DNA of 64,000 nt from Flavobacterium sp. NKUCC04_CG (GCF_019345525.1 NZ_JAHKRA010000013.1:1-64000), one strand, 5' to 3'; counted from the first letter of the stretch, positions 52,095 to 61,433 are shown. The notes: generated from the letters alone by a model not told the origin. Numbers and translations are program-made.

Positions 52095-52138
52095 TATATG
52101 ACAATAAAAAAGCAGCCATGCTTTTTTATTGTCATATA
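52095..52138. terminator. bidirectional terminator
   Basis: 20-bp perfect stem (52095-52114 with 52119-52138) around GCCA, between pdxH and the convergent CCC-motif gene. A and T runs on either side. Confidence 0.9.
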
Positions 52139-52145
52139 GAATAGT

Positions 52146-52487
52146 TTACTGTTGCTGTTGTTGTTGCAATTGCAATTGAAACTCTTCCATGGCTTCTTTA
52201 AAATTGTCCATTCCAACAAAAGCCCAAATATATAGATTGGACAACAAATTGATAATACCGATTATCAAGGCAATAATACAGAGTACTTTACCGGTATTTA
52301 AGTTTTGATAACCCGAATAAGCCGTTGGGTTTGAGTGGTATAATTTACTGTCTTTATTGGCTAAAACCAGCCCAATAATAGAAGGAATTAAGCCAGCTCC
52401 CATACAACAACACATAACTAATGATACGATACCCAAAACGAGTACAGTATTGGAATTGGGTAACTTTTGTACGAACTGATTCTCCAT
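52146..52487 (-). CDS. CCC-motif small membrane protein
   Basis: The 113-residue product has two hydrophobic segments (VLVLGIVSLVMCCCMGAGLI and VLCIIALIIGIINLLSNLYI) and the Cys-Cys-Cys that gives the family its name. The C-terminus is an acidic/Gln-rich tail ending in a run of at least seven glutamines. Family function is unknown. It follows the DUF2752 gene with a gap of 11 bp and is on the same operon. Confidence 0.88.
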   Translation of the reverse strand: MENQFVQKLPNSNTVLVLGIVSLVMCCCMGAGLIPSIIGLVLANKDSKLYHSNPTAYSGYQNLNTGKVLCIIALIIGIINLLSNLYIWAFVGMDNFKEAMEEFQLQLQQQQQQ

Positions 52488-52498
52488 TACTTTATTTG

Positions 52499-52780
52499 TT
52501 AAATTAGAATAAACATTTTTAAAACATACGATCCAACCATGATAATAGCGTTGATAAGCGCTACTATAATAATCGCTTTATGGTAATTCCGTGATAAATC
52601 GATAAAATTTAAAAAGACAAGCCCGAAAAATAAAACTAAAGTGTAAATTGCAGGAAACATATAAAAGGCTCTTACAAATTCTCCTTGTCCAATTAAAGCA
52701 ACAGCTCTTTGTGTACCACAGCCAAAGCAATCAATACCAAAGATTGATTTATTTAGACAGGGCAACATCAATTTTTCCAT
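52499..52780 (-). CDS. DUF2752 small membrane protein
   Basis: The 93-residue product has two membrane spans (about 38-58 and 70-90) and the DUF2752 signature FGIDCFGCGTQRAVALI. Its role is unknown; in Flavobacteria it is frequently found next to CCC-motif membrane proteins, as here. It is probably the first gene of this two-gene minus-strand operon. Confidence 0.9.
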   Translation of the reverse strand: MEKLMLPCLNKSIFGIDCFGCGTQRAVALIGQGEFVRAFYMFPAIYTLVLFFGLVFLNFIDLSRNYHKAIIIVALINAIIMVGSYVLKMFILI

Positions 52781-52857
52781 GGGGAACTTTTTAATTTAAC
52801 GCAATTTTACAAAAAAAAAATGTAATTAAATAATTAGTACAATTTTTTAAAGTTCTT

Positions 52858-52865
52858 TATTTTTG
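52858..52865 (+). promoter_or_regulatory. candidate -7 element for the small membrane protein and Smr genes
   Basis: TATTTTTG, 104 bp upstream of the ATG at 52970. No TTG partner seen. Confidence 0.3.
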
Positions 52866-52969
52866 CTAAAATATGATTTGGAGTAAAACCGTGTTTTTTA
52901 TATCGTGAAAAGTCGATTTTTTGAAGGCGTAGGGAATCAAGGCCATTTTTTTAAAACTATTAGATAATT

Positions 52970-53179
52970 ATGAAAACAATATACATTATCGTTACTTTGA
53001 TTTTTATTGCTTGGGCATTTTTAGAACAAACCAAAACGCATCCCAATATTTGGATTCAGATTGTTGGAGTCGTTTTGTTTTTTTACGGGATGATGCGATT
53101 GATGTCCAAAGTTCCGAGTAATACAACGTCAGATTCAACGCCAAACGCACCTTCAAATACGACTAACGATGATAAATAA
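52970..53179 (+). CDS. small membrane protein of unknown function
   Basis: The 69-residue product has two hydrophobic segments (IYIIVTLIFIAWAFLE; IQIVGVVLFFYGMMRL) joined by a short polar turn, and a Ser/Thr/Asn/Pro-rich tail. I do not recognise it. It overlaps the Smr gene by 11 bp, which indicates that both are read from one transcript and that the small gene is real. Confidence 0.65.
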   Translation: MKTIYIIVTLIFIAWAFLEQTKTHPNIWIQIVGVVLFFYGMMRLMSKVPSNTTSDSTPNAPSNTTNDDK

Positions 53180-53723
53180 AGGTGATTTAGTTTCTGTTTT
53201 AGATGAAGATCAAAGCGGAATAGTGGTGGCTATTGACCAAACGGAAGTTACTATAGAAACGGAGGATGGTTTTTTACTGAAATACCAACTTCGCGAATTA
53301 TTAAAAACAGGCGATACTTCGGAGTTAAAACAAGCAGCAACGATTTCGTCGATTTCAGCTGCCTTATTAGATAAGCAGGGTACTGTAAAACGCTCTTTTG
53401 TAAAAGAGAAAAAATCGAAAAAGGAAGAGTTTATATTAGAGGTAGATTTGCATATAGAGAAATTGGTACCTTCGTTTAGAGGGATGAGTAATCACGATAT
53501 ATTAACACTGCAAGTGGATACTGCTAGGGGACAAGTGGAGTTTGCAATCCGCAATAAGATTCCTCGAGTTGTTTTTATTCACGGTATAGGTGAAGGCGTA
53601 TTGAAATTGGAATTGGATTACCTATTTGCTCGTTATCCAGAAGTGATTTTTGAAGATGCTAATTATCAAAAATACGGATTGGGTGCAACCCAAGTATATA
53701 TAAAACAAAATCCCAACCGTTAA
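53169..53723 (+). CDS. stand-alone Smr-domain protein
   Basis: The 184-residue product has an N-terminal domain of about 50 residues resembling a KOW/SH3-type beta domain (NKGDLVSVLDEDQSGIVVAI). A charged linker leads to a C-terminal Smr domain (about 100-184) with VDLHIEKLVPSFRG (DLH) and FIHGIGEGVLKLEL (HGIG). Smr domains nick branched or structured DNA or RNA. The mutS2 gene in this window lacks its own Smr domain, so this protein might supply that activity, though this is inference. It overlaps the preceding small gene by 11 bp. Confidence 0.9.
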   Translation: MINKGDLVSVLDEDQSGIVVAIDQTEVTIETEDGFLLKYQLRELLKTGDTSELKQAATISSISAALLDKQGTVKRSFVKEKKSKKEEFILEVDLHIEKLVPSFRGMSNHDILTLQVDTARGQVEFAIRNKIPRVVFIHGIGEGVLKLELDYLFARYPEVIFEDANYQKYGLGATQVYIKQNPNR

Positions 53724-53737
53724 GTTGGGATTTTTTG
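53707..53737 (+). terminator. terminator overlapping the end of the Smr gene
   Basis: Stem TCCCAAC / GTTGGGA with flanking A and T runs (core 53711-53730); the left arm includes the last codons. Confidence 0.75.
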
Positions 53738-53740
53738 TTT

Positions 53741-54709
53741 TTATAATTGAGTGGTGATTTCTCCAAACGGGACAACATCTCTTACAAAGGATTTGCCTTC
53801 TTTATTGAAAACCACATTTTCTAATGAGAGTTTATGTAAGTATTCTACTTTTTGCTCCGGATTGTTTTCCGGTTGAATCACTTTGGTAGTAACTACCTTA
53901 AGTGTACCGGTGGTAGCATTCCAGTTTTCGATTTGTATGGTTTCTCCAAACACGGTTTCATCACTACAAGCTTTAACCTGATCAATGGCCCCACCTGAGA
54001 TGGTATAGGCTTTATAATTAAGGTTTTCGGTTTCACTTAAGCTAAAACTCACTGTTTTTTCTTCGTTTTTTAAAACATCTGCAGCAATGTTTAGTACCAT
54101 CGCTTCTGTGGCGCTATTGACAACCAGTCTCGTAGCTTTGGTTTCGTCACAAAATTTTATGATGCCGTCAAAGTTAAAAGTTAAGTTGTTCGTTTTGTAC
54201 TTATATTCTCCAAAATATAATTTGGTTTGATTGATATTCGTATCGCCATCCTTAAAGCTGATATCTCTAAAGTTTATGGTATAAAAATAATTAAGTACAG
54301 TAGGTTCTGTAATCAGTTCATTTTTTTGAATTCTCAAATCTCTAACGATTAATGCTGTCCCTCCTGGATTGGCCATCATTTCCGATACCACCACGGGTTT
54401 AGCAGGAGGTAGACTCTCACAAATTGATTTGCTATCGGCCATTTCATCGTAAGTTCTATAAATAAGCTCTAGGGAAGTGCCAATTTCAAAGGTTTTTTCC
54501 TCACCCAATTTAAGGTTGGAATCAATGAGTAAATTCGGATCTACTTTTAAAATCATCATGTCCTTGGCATTGATTTTATAGTATAAATCTTTATCATAAC
54601 ACTTTTGAACGGCTTGGTTTTCGAAATTGAGTTCCTTGTAAACGATGTCTCCATCGTTACAACTACTAAATATTAAGGCTAGCATACCCACACTCAACAA
54701 TCTTTTCAT
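53741..54709 (-). CDS. lipoprotein of unknown function
   Basis: The 322-residue product has a lipoprotein signal (LALIFSSCN, lipidated Cys near residue 18). The rest is beta-rich with several conserved-looking cysteines (VQKCYDKD, KSICESLPPA, IKFCDETKA, VKACSDETV). No family is recognised; the pattern is that of Flavobacterial surface or periplasmic lipoproteins. It is monocistronic and converges on the Smr gene. Confidence 0.75.
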   Translation of the reverse strand: MKRLLSVGMLALIFSSCNDGDIVYKELNFENQAVQKCYDKDLYYKINAKDMMILKVDPNLLIDSNLKLGEEKTFEIGTSLELIYRTYDEMADSKSICESLPPAKPVVVSEMMANPGGTALIVRDLRIQKNELITEPTVLNYFYTINFRDISFKDGDTNINQTKLYFGEYKYKTNNLTFNFDGIIKFCDETKATRLVVNSATEAMVLNIAADVLKNEEKTVSFSLSETENLNYKAYTISGGAIDQVKACSDETVFGETIQIENWNATTGTLKVVTTKVIQPENNPEQKVEYLHKLSLENVVFNKEGKSFVRDVVPFGEITTQL

Positions 54710-54888
54710 AATAAAGTTTATATTTATTTATAAGCTTACCGTTTTTCCTGCTATTTTAATCACTATATATGGGTAATAAAAACACGGATACGAACGATTA
54801 TCTTATAGTAAAATTATATAGTGACAAAAATAAGTTATTTATAGATAGAAATACCAACTTTAAAGGCTTAGATTTTTTTAGAAAACGG

Positions 54889-54896
54889 TATATTTG
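54889..54896 (+). promoter_or_regulatory. candidate -7 element for the MFS transporter
   Basis: TATATTTG, 13 bp before the ATG at 54910. No TTG partner seen. Confidence 0.4.
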
Positions 54897-54909
54897 AAAT
54901 CTAAAAATT

Positions 54910-56691
54910 ATGTTAATGAAAGAGACTACTGAAACTACAGCTGTTATTAAAACAAATTACCCGGCCTTATACACTTTAGTAACGGTATTTTTCTTTTGGG
55001 GTTTTTTCTCTGCGGGTAATAGTATTTTTATACCGTTTTGTAAGAACTATTTTTCCCTAGATCAATTCCAATCGCAATTAATTGATTTTGCCTTTTATAC
55101 GGCTTATTATTTTGGATCTCTTTTTTTATTTGTGTTTAGTGCTGTCAAAGGCAAAGATTTGGTTTCCAAATGGGGGTATAAACGAAGTATCGTTTATGGT
55201 TTGTTGTTTTCAACAGCAGGGGCAGCAGTGATGATTTGGGCTGTTCAGACCAATTTCTATGTCGGATTATTGATTGGACTATTTATAGTTGCCTTAGGTT
55301 TTTCCTTACAACAGATAGCGGCCAACCCCTTTGCTATTTTATTGGGAAACCCAAAAACGGGTGCCAGTAGAGTTAATCTAGGTGGCGGAATCAATTCATT
55401 GGGAACAACAATAGGTCCCTTAATTGTAGCTTTTGCCTTATTTGGAAGTACGTCGTCAATTACGGATGATCAAATTAAACATTTGACTTTAGATACCACA
55501 AGTCTTTTATACGCCGCTGTGGGAATTTTGTTTGTGATTGCCGCAGCCATGTTTTATTTTTCAAAAAAAGTTCCCGATGGTATTTTGGGAGAACCGATGG
55601 AAAAAGCGAATAAAGCTTTAAAAGTTCTATTGGTCATGACATTTTTATTGATTTTGGTTTTTATACCGGTTTTTCAAACCTATAAAAGTGAAGCAAATAC
55701 AAGAGTTCTAGAAATGGAATCTCTTTTGGAGAGCAAACAAGAGGAGCTTAAAACGCTGGATTTGATTCCGCAAGAATTGGACAAACGCCAGTCTGATATA
55801 GTGCAGTTGCAGCAAAATATAAAAGAAGTTAAACAACCTATTGAACATCAAAGAATGATTTGGTTGGCTTTGGGCTTAGTAATTATTTTGGGTTCACTGT
55901 TTTACGCCTATAAAGGTAGTCAAAAACGAAGTGAAGGTTGGGGGGCCATGCAGTATCCGCAATTGGTTTTGGGAATGATTGCTTTGTTTGCTTATGTAGG
56001 AGTGGAAGTGGGGATTGGAAGTAATCTTGGTGAGTTATTGAAATTAGATGAATTTGGAGGACTGCATTCATCCGAAATTGCGCCGTATGTATCTATGTAT
56101 TGGGGAAGTTTGATGATTGGGCGTTGGGCAGGTGCTGTAAGTGTTTTTTCGTTAAAGGGATTTAAGAAAAACATGGCTTTAATCGTAGTGCCGCTATTGG
56201 CTTATTTCGTAATCATAGGTGTGAACGTTTTGGCGGGCAACGATATGGAGCCCTTGTACTATTATATTATCTGTGTAATTATTCAAATCATTTTCTCTTT
56301 TTTGAGTAAAGACCGCTCAGCAAGAACCCTATTGTTATTTAGTATTTTCGGTGTTTCTGCTATAAGCGTCGGATTGTTTTCCGAAGGTATTCTTGCTATT
56401 TATGCCTTTTTGGCTGGTGGTTTGGCGTGTAGTATAATGTGGCCGGCCATTTTTAATCTGGCGATTATTGGTTTGGGTAAATATACCGCTCAGGGCTCGT
56501 CTTTTTTAATCATGATGATTTTGGGTGGGGGTATCATTCCACCTATTCAAGGAAAACTGGCCGATATTATTGGAATCCATAATTCCTATTGGGTACCCTT
56601 ATTGTGTTTTGTGTACTTATTGGTCTTTGCTGTAGTAGTTAAAAAAGTTCTGATGAAACAGCAAATTGATATTGATGCACTAGACAGTTAA
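54910..56691 (+). CDS. MFS sugar transporter (FucP-like) with an inserted coiled coil
   Basis: The 593-residue product is an inner-membrane sugar permease of the FucP type. Family segments include FSLQQIAANPFAILLGNPKT and VNLGGGINSLGTTIGPLIVA. TM6 is near residue 200-217. Instead of a short central loop it then has an extra hydrophobic segment (about 236-255), a charged helical stretch (about 258-313, VLEMESLLESKQEELKTLDL) predicted to be a coiled coil, and another hydrophobic segment (about 317-335). TM7 follows near 351. The protein is about 150 residues longer than typical FucP. No sugar-use genes surround it, so the substrate is unknown. Confidence 0.85.
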   Translation: MLMKETTETTAVIKTNYPALYTLVTVFFFWGFFSAGNSIFIPFCKNYFSLDQFQSQLIDFAFYTAYYFGSLFLFVFSAVKGKDLVSKWGYKRSIVYGLLFSTAGAAVMIWAVQTNFYVGLLIGLFIVALGFSLQQIAANPFAILLGNPKTGASRVNLGGGINSLGTTIGPLIVAFALFGSTSSITDDQIKHLTLDTTSLLYAAVGILFVIAAAMFYFSKKVPDGILGEPMEKANKALKVLLVMTFLLILVFIPVFQTYKSEANTRVLEMESLLESKQEELKTLDLIPQELDKRQSDIVQLQQNIKEVKQPIEHQRMIWLALGLVIILGSLFYAYKGSQKRSEGWGAMQYPQLVLGMIALFAYVGVEVGIGSNLGELLKLDEFGGLHSSEIAPYVSMYWGSLMIGRWAGAVSVFSLKGFKKNMALIVVPLLAYFVIIGVNVLAGNDMEPLYYYIICVIIQIIFSFLSKDRSARTLLLFSIFGVSAISVGLFSEGILAIYAFLAGGLACSIMWPAIFNLAIIGLGKYTAQGSSFLIMMILGGGIIPPIQGKLADIIGIHNSYWVPLLCFVYLLVFAVVVKKVLMKQQIDIDALDS

Positions 56692-56959
56692 AAATTGAGC
56701 TTATTTTTTAAAAATGTACAGCGAATTAGGAGGTAAAGTTCTGTAAATTAGATTAATTTTGCCCTGAATTTGATAAAACATAAATAAGTACTGTTTTTTG
56801 CAATAAAGAAATGCGGAATGACTTTCAAATTGTTTGACAGTTTATTAATTTTGTAGTCAATCCGTTATATACTATAGACGGACTATTTAAAAGTAACTAA
56901 AAAAGGTTGAATGGATTTTGGGTATTATACCTCAAATCAATTTACCTACTATATAAAAA

Positions 56960-58084
56960 ATGAAACAAGTATATCTTGATAATGCAGCTACTACATCTCT
57001 AAGACCAGAGGTAATTGCTGAAATGATCAAAGTGCTTTCTGAAGAATACGGAAATCCATCCTCAACTTATGCTGTGGGAAGAAGAGCAAAATCGTTGATT
57101 GAAGCTTCAAGAAAGAGTATTGCCAAACAATTAAATGTTTCGTCTTCGGAAATAATTTTTATTTCTTGCGGTACAGAAGCCAATAATTGGATTATTCGTT
57201 CGGCTGTACGTGATTTAAAAGTACAGCGAATCATTACTTCAAAAATGGAACATCACGCTGTTTTATATGCAGCCAAACAGATGGAGAAGGAATACAACAT
57301 TGATTTGGAGTTTGTAAACATCTTGCCTAATAGTGAGATTGACTATAATCAACTCGAAGCAATGTTAGCGGATGAAGTGCCAACTTTAGTGAGCTTAATG
57401 CATGTAAATAATGAAGTGGGTACCGAATTGGATTTGCAGAGAGTTGCGGATTTATGTCAAAAACATCAGGCCTTATTTCATTGCGATACCGTTCAGTCTG
57501 TAGGTAAAATTGAAATGGATTTAAAAAGTATTCCGGTCGATTTTATAGTGGCAAGTGCACATAAGTTTCACGGACCTAAAGGAATTGGATTTGCTTTTAT
57601 ACGTAAGAATAACGTTTTAAAGCCGATGATTTTTGGAGGTGAACAAGAAAAAGGTATGCGTGCCGGTACAGAAGCTGTACATCAAGTAGTTGGTATGGCT
57701 AAGGCTTTTGAGATTTCTTATGAGAAATTGGACTTAGAACGCCAACACATTCAGAATATAAAAACATATTGCCAAACCAAGCTTATGGAAGTTTTTCCCG
57801 AAGTCAAGTTTAACGGCAATCAAATAGGATTTTACAATATAGTAAACGTATCATTACCGCTTTCAGAAGAGAAAGCAGCCATGATGTTGTTTCAATTGGA
57901 CATGAAAGGAATTGCGGTTTCTCGTGGAAGTGCTTGTCAATCAGGTAGTCAAAAACCATCACATGTATTGTCGGAGTTCTTAAGTGAGACCGAATTGAAA
58001 AAACCGAGCTTAAGAGTGTCTTTTAGTCATGAAACGACTGAGGAAGATATCGATATATTAATCGAGGTTTTACAAGGAGTATAA
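56960..58084 (+). CDS. nifS: cysteine desulfurase, NifS/IscS type
   Basis: The 374-residue PLP enzyme removes sulfur from cysteine for Fe-S clusters or thio-cofactors. The N-terminus is YLDNAATTSLRPEVI. The PLP lysine is K202 in ASAHKFHGPKGIG, and the active cysteine is C326 in SRGSACQSGSQKPSH. The family includes IscS and NifS, and I cannot tell which, so the symbol is provisional. No isc genes are next to it. It is monocistronic and followed by a terminator. TAATTTTG boxes at 56754-56761 and 56846-56853 are candidate -7 elements. Confidence 0.93.
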   Translation: MKQVYLDNAATTSLRPEVIAEMIKVLSEEYGNPSSTYAVGRRAKSLIEASRKSIAKQLNVSSSEIIFISCGTEANNWIIRSAVRDLKVQRIITSKMEHHAVLYAAKQMEKEYNIDLEFVNILPNSEIDYNQLEAMLADEVPTLVSLMHVNNEVGTELDLQRVADLCQKHQALFHCDTVQSVGKIEMDLKSIPVDFIVASAHKFHGPKGIGFAFIRKNNVLKPMIFGGEQEKGMRAGTEAVHQVVGMAKAFEISYEKLDLERQHIQNIKTYCQTKLMEVFPEVKFNGNQIGFYNIVNVSLPLSEEKAAMMLFQLDMKGIAVSRGSACQSGSQKPSHVLSEFLSETELKKPSLRVSFSHETTEEDIDILIEVLQGV

Positions 58085-58089
58085 CATAG

Positions 58090-58116
58090 AAATCTACTGT
58101 TTAACAGTAGATTTTT
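58090..58116 (+). terminator. terminator of the cysteine desulfurase gene
   Basis: Inverted repeat AAATCTACTGTT / AACAGTAGATTT with a tiny loop, followed by T residues. Confidence 0.8.
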
Positions 58117-58173
58117 TGTTGCTTTTAGTCAAAAAAAATAACTACAGAGTAAAATCTTCTTTTTTTAAAGGGA

Positions 58174-58204
58174 TTGTTTTACTTCTATATAAGCAGTAAA
58201 TTTG
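58174..58204 (+). promoter_or_regulatory. Bacteroidota-type promoter of purM
   Basis: TTG (58174-58176), N20, TAAATTTG (58197-58204). The predicted start of transcription is near 58211, 13 nt before the ATG. Confidence 0.65.
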
Positions 58205-58223
58205 CACAAACAACACACTTTTT

Positions 58224-59399
58224 ATGAATTCTAATAATAGATATGCGCTTCGCGGAGTTTCTGCTGATAAAGAAGACGTTCACAATGCGATTAAAAATAT
58301 TGATAAAGGGCTTTTTCCAAAAGCTTTTTGTAAAATTGTTCCCGATCATTTAACGGGCGATGAAGACTATTGTCTAATTATGCACGCAGATGGAGCAGGG
58401 ACCAAATCGTCTTTAGCTTATACCTATTGGAAGGAAACTGGAGATTTGTCAGTATGGAAAGGTATCGCACAAGATGCGTTGATTATGAATATAGACGACT
58501 TACTCTGTGTAGGAGCAACGGATCATATTCTTTTATCATCTACTATAGGAAGAAATAAGAATTTGGTGCCTGGTGAAGTCATTTCGGCTATTATCAATGG
58601 GACCGAAAGTTTAATTGAAGATTTAAAAAATTTCGGAGTTACCATCCATTCTACTGGAGGAGAGACGGCTGATGTGGGCGATATTGTACGAACCATTATT
58701 GTGGACTCTACGGTTACCGCTCGTATGAAACGAAGTGATGTTATAGACAATGCCAATATCAAAGCCGGCGATGTCATCGTAGGATTAGAATCATTTGGTC
58801 AAGCCAGTTACGAAAGCGAATACAACGGAGGAATGGGTAGTAACGGATTAACCTCGGCTCGTCATGATGTGTTTGATCATTATTTGGCAAAAAAATATCC
58901 GGAGAGCTTTGATCCTTCCGTACCAGAAAGTCTGGTATATTCAGGTAAAATGAAATTACAAGATAGCGTAGAAAATTCGCCCATAAATGCTGGAAAGTTG
59001 GTCTTATCTCCAACCCGTACTTACGCGCCAATTATCAAACGCATATTAAGTCAGTTCAATGCCGAGCAAATTCACGGAATGGTACATTGCAGTGGAGGTG
59101 CTCAAACCAAAATACTACACTTTATCGATGCCCTTCATATCGTTAAGGATAACCTATTTCCCGTACCACCCTTGTTTAAATTGATACAAGAACAATCCCA
59201 AACCGATTGGCAAGAAATGTATCGCGTTTTCAATTGTGGACACCGTATGGAATTGTATGTCAGCCCAGAAGTTGCTCAAGATATTATTGAGATCAGCAAA
59301 TCATTTAACGTGAACGCGCAGCTTATCGGAAGAGTAGAAAACGCTGATTCTAAGAAATTGACCATTTCTTCAGAATACGGAACCTTTATTTACGAATAA
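58224..59399 (+). CDS. purM: AIR synthase (phosphoribosylformylglycinamidine cyclo-ligase)
   Basis: The 391-residue product belongs to the PurM superfamily and closes the imidazole ring in purine synthesis. It has the ATP/substrate segments HADGAGTKSSLAYTYWKETG, NIDDLLCVGATDHI, STGGETADVGDIVRTIIVDS and HCSGGAQTKILHF. It is longer than the usual ~345 residues, as in other Bacteroidota members. Its promoter is well defined, and ruvX follows after 1 bp, so the genes form an operon. Confidence 0.93.
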   Translation: MNSNNRYALRGVSADKEDVHNAIKNIDKGLFPKAFCKIVPDHLTGDEDYCLIMHADGAGTKSSLAYTYWKETGDLSVWKGIAQDALIMNIDDLLCVGATDHILLSSTIGRNKNLVPGEVISAIINGTESLIEDLKNFGVTIHSTGGETADVGDIVRTIIVDSTVTARMKRSDVIDNANIKAGDVIVGLESFGQASYESEYNGGMGSNGLTSARHDVFDHYLAKKYPESFDPSVPESLVYSGKMKLQDSVENSPINAGKLVLSPTRTYAPIIKRILSQFNAEQIHGMVHCSGGAQTKILHFIDALHIVKDNLFPVPPLFKLIQEQSQTDWQEMYRVFNCGHRMELYVSPEVAQDIIEISKSFNVNAQLIGRVENADSKKLTISSEYGTFIYE

Positions 59400-59400
59400 G

Positions 59401-59811
59401 GTGTCTCGCGTATTAGCCATCGATTTTGGTAAAAAGAGAACCGGTATTGCAGTAACCGATGATTTCCGTATGATAGCTTCGGGTTTAACTACTGTAGCAA
59501 CCCCGGATTTATTGGCTTTTTTAAAAGATTATTTTTCAAAGGAAAACGTGGAAATTGTAATTTTTGGTGAACCCAAACGCATGAACAACGAACCTTCGGA
59601 AATTGCGCCTTTAATTGAAAAATTCATCGAAAAATTCAGCCTTGCTTTTCCAACTATGAAAGTAGAACGAATGGACGAACGATTTACCTCAAAAATGGCA
59701 TTTCAAACTATGATTGATAGTGGTTTGAAGAAAAAACAACGTCAAAATAAGGCCTTGGTAGATGAGATTGCAGCAACAATCATACTGCAAGATTATCTTG
59801 GAAAAAAATAA
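59401..59811 (+). CDS. ruvX: putative pre-16S rRNA nuclease / Holliday junction resolvase-like
   Basis: The 136-residue product is the YqgF/RuvX family: RVLAIDFGKKRTGIAVTD at the N-terminus, FGEPKRMNNE in the middle and DERFTSKMAFQTMI toward the C-terminus, with conserved acidic residues of the RNase H-like fold. It has been assigned to 16S rRNA 5'-end processing or to Holliday junction cleavage. The start is GTG, one base after the purM stop, and similarity begins there. Terminator not evident. Confidence 0.93.
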   Translation: MSRVLAIDFGKKRTGIAVTDDFRMIASGLTTVATPDLLAFLKDYFSKENVEIVIFGEPKRMNNEPSEIAPLIEKFIEKFSLAFPTMKVERMDERFTSKMAFQTMIDSGLKKKQRQNKALVDEIAATIILQDYLGKK

Positions 59812-59878
59812 AACAGTAAATTTTTCTGCAAACAATAATAAAAATATTTTTGTTTAAACAGATCAATTGAAAAACGAT

Positions 59879-59886
59879 TAACTTTG
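59879..59886 (+). promoter_or_regulatory. candidate -7 element for mqo
   Basis: TAACTTTG, 20 bp before the ATG. The TTG copies nearby are at unusual distances (9 and 26 bp). Confidence 0.4.
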
Positions 59887-59906
59887 CTAAAAATAATTTT
59901 ATTGCG

Positions 59907-61409
59907 ATGTCAACTATACAGAAATCAGAAGCAGATGTTGTTTTAATAGGTGCTGGTATCATGAGTGCTACACTCGGTATCTTATTAAAAGAACTCGAGC
60001 CCAATCTTACAATCGATATTATTGAAAGGCTTGATGTAGCTGCGGCAGAGAGTTCCGATGCTTGGAATAATGCCGGAACAGGACACGCTGCGTTTTGTGA
60101 ATTAAATTATACACCCCAAAGAGAAGACGGTACTATTGATGCCAGTAAGGCTGTTGATATCGTCGAATCTTTTGAATTGTCTAGGCAGTTTTGGACGTAT
60201 TTGACTCAGAAAGGAGTGTTGACAAATCCTAAAAACTTTATACATGCCGTTCCGCATATGAGTTTTGTATGGGGCGACGATAACGTTGCTTTCTTAAAAA
60301 AGCGCTATGAAGAATTGCAAAAGTTCCCCTTGTTTCAAGACATGGAATTTAGCGATAAAATAGAGCAAATAAAGGAATGGGCACCTTTATTGATGAATGA
60401 ACGCGACTTAAATACTTCTTATGCCGCTACGGCTATGAAGTTTGGTACAGACGTCAATTTTGGAGTATTAACTCGCGAGTTGTTTGCTTATCTACAAACT
60501 TTGGATGGTGTAAATATGCACTTTAATACCAAAGTTCAAAACCTTAAAAAACAAGAAGACGGACGTTGGAGGGTATCGGCTAAACAAGTAGATACCAATG
60601 AGAAATCGAGAATTAAAGCTAAATTTGTCTTTATTGGAGCAGGTGGAGGATCTATTCTATTGTTGGAAAAAGCCGATATTCCAGAAGGAAAGGGTTTTGG
60701 AGGTTTTCCAGTAGGAGGACAATGGTTAAAATGTACCAATCAAGAGGTGATTGATCAACATTTTGCCAAGGTTTATGGTAAAGCTTCTGTAGGTGCACCA
60801 CCGATGTCTGTTCCTCATATAGACACGCGTTTCATTGACGGTAAAAGAGCCTTGTTGTTTGGTCCTTATGCCGGATTTTCAACAAAATTCTTAAAAAACG
60901 GTTCTTATTTGGATTTGTTTGAATCAATCAAACTCAACAACATCAAACCGATGTTGGGAGCAGGGTTAAAGAACATTCCCTTGACAAAATACTTAATTGG
61001 ACAGGTTTTGCAATCAGACGAAAATCGATTAGAAGCCTTAAGAGAATATATGCCTGCAGCGCGACAAGAAGATTGGACTCTAGAAGTAGCAGGTCAACGC
61101 GTTCAAGTAATTAAAAAAGATGCCGACGGAAAAGGCGTTTTACAGTTTGGTACCGAAGTAGTAAGTGCTGCAGACGGGTCTATTGCGGCTTTATTAGGAG
61201 CCTCTCCTGGAGCCTCAACCGCTACATCAATCATGTTTACTTTGCTTGAAAAATGTTTCCCTGACCGATTTGCCTCTGAGGCTTGGCAAACCAAAATGAA
61301 AACGATGGTGCCTTCTTTTGGATTACTCTTAAATGAGCACCCCGAATTGGCGAAGGAATTAAGACTTAAAACTGCCGAAGTTTTAAATTTATATCCTTAT
61401 AATAAATAA
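59907..61409 (+). CDS. mqo: malate:quinone oxidoreductase
   Basis: The 500-residue FAD enzyme oxidises malate to oxaloacetate and passes electrons to quinone at the inner membrane, replacing NAD-linked malate dehydrogenase in the TCA cycle. The FAD segment is ADVVLIGAGIMSATLGILLK, and AWNNAGTGHAAFCELNYTPQ is the family marker. Others are GKRALLFGPYAGFSTKFLKN and GASPGASTATSIMFTLLEKC at the C-terminus. Length normal. It ends in a terminator shared with the convergent phosphoesterase gene. Confidence 0.98.
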   Translation: MSTIQKSEADVVLIGAGIMSATLGILLKELEPNLTIDIIERLDVAAAESSDAWNNAGTGHAAFCELNYTPQREDGTIDASKAVDIVESFELSRQFWTYLTQKGVLTNPKNFIHAVPHMSFVWGDDNVAFLKKRYEELQKFPLFQDMEFSDKIEQIKEWAPLLMNERDLNTSYAATAMKFGTDVNFGVLTRELFAYLQTLDGVNMHFNTKVQNLKKQEDGRWRVSAKQVDTNEKSRIKAKFVFIGAGGGSILLLEKADIPEGKGFGGFPVGGQWLKCTNQEVIDQHFAKVYGKASVGAPPMSVPHIDTRFIDGKRALLFGPYAGFSTKFLKNGSYLDLFESIKLNNIKPMLGAGLKNIPLTKYLIGQVLQSDENRLEALREYMPAARQEDWTLEVAGQRVQVIKKDADGKGVLQFGTEVVSAADGSIAALLGASPGASTATSIMFTLLEKCFPDRFASEAWQTKMKTMVPSFGLLLNEHPELAKELRLKTAEVLNLYPYNK

Positions 61410-61433
61410 AACTAAAGCAGTGATGTATAGTGT

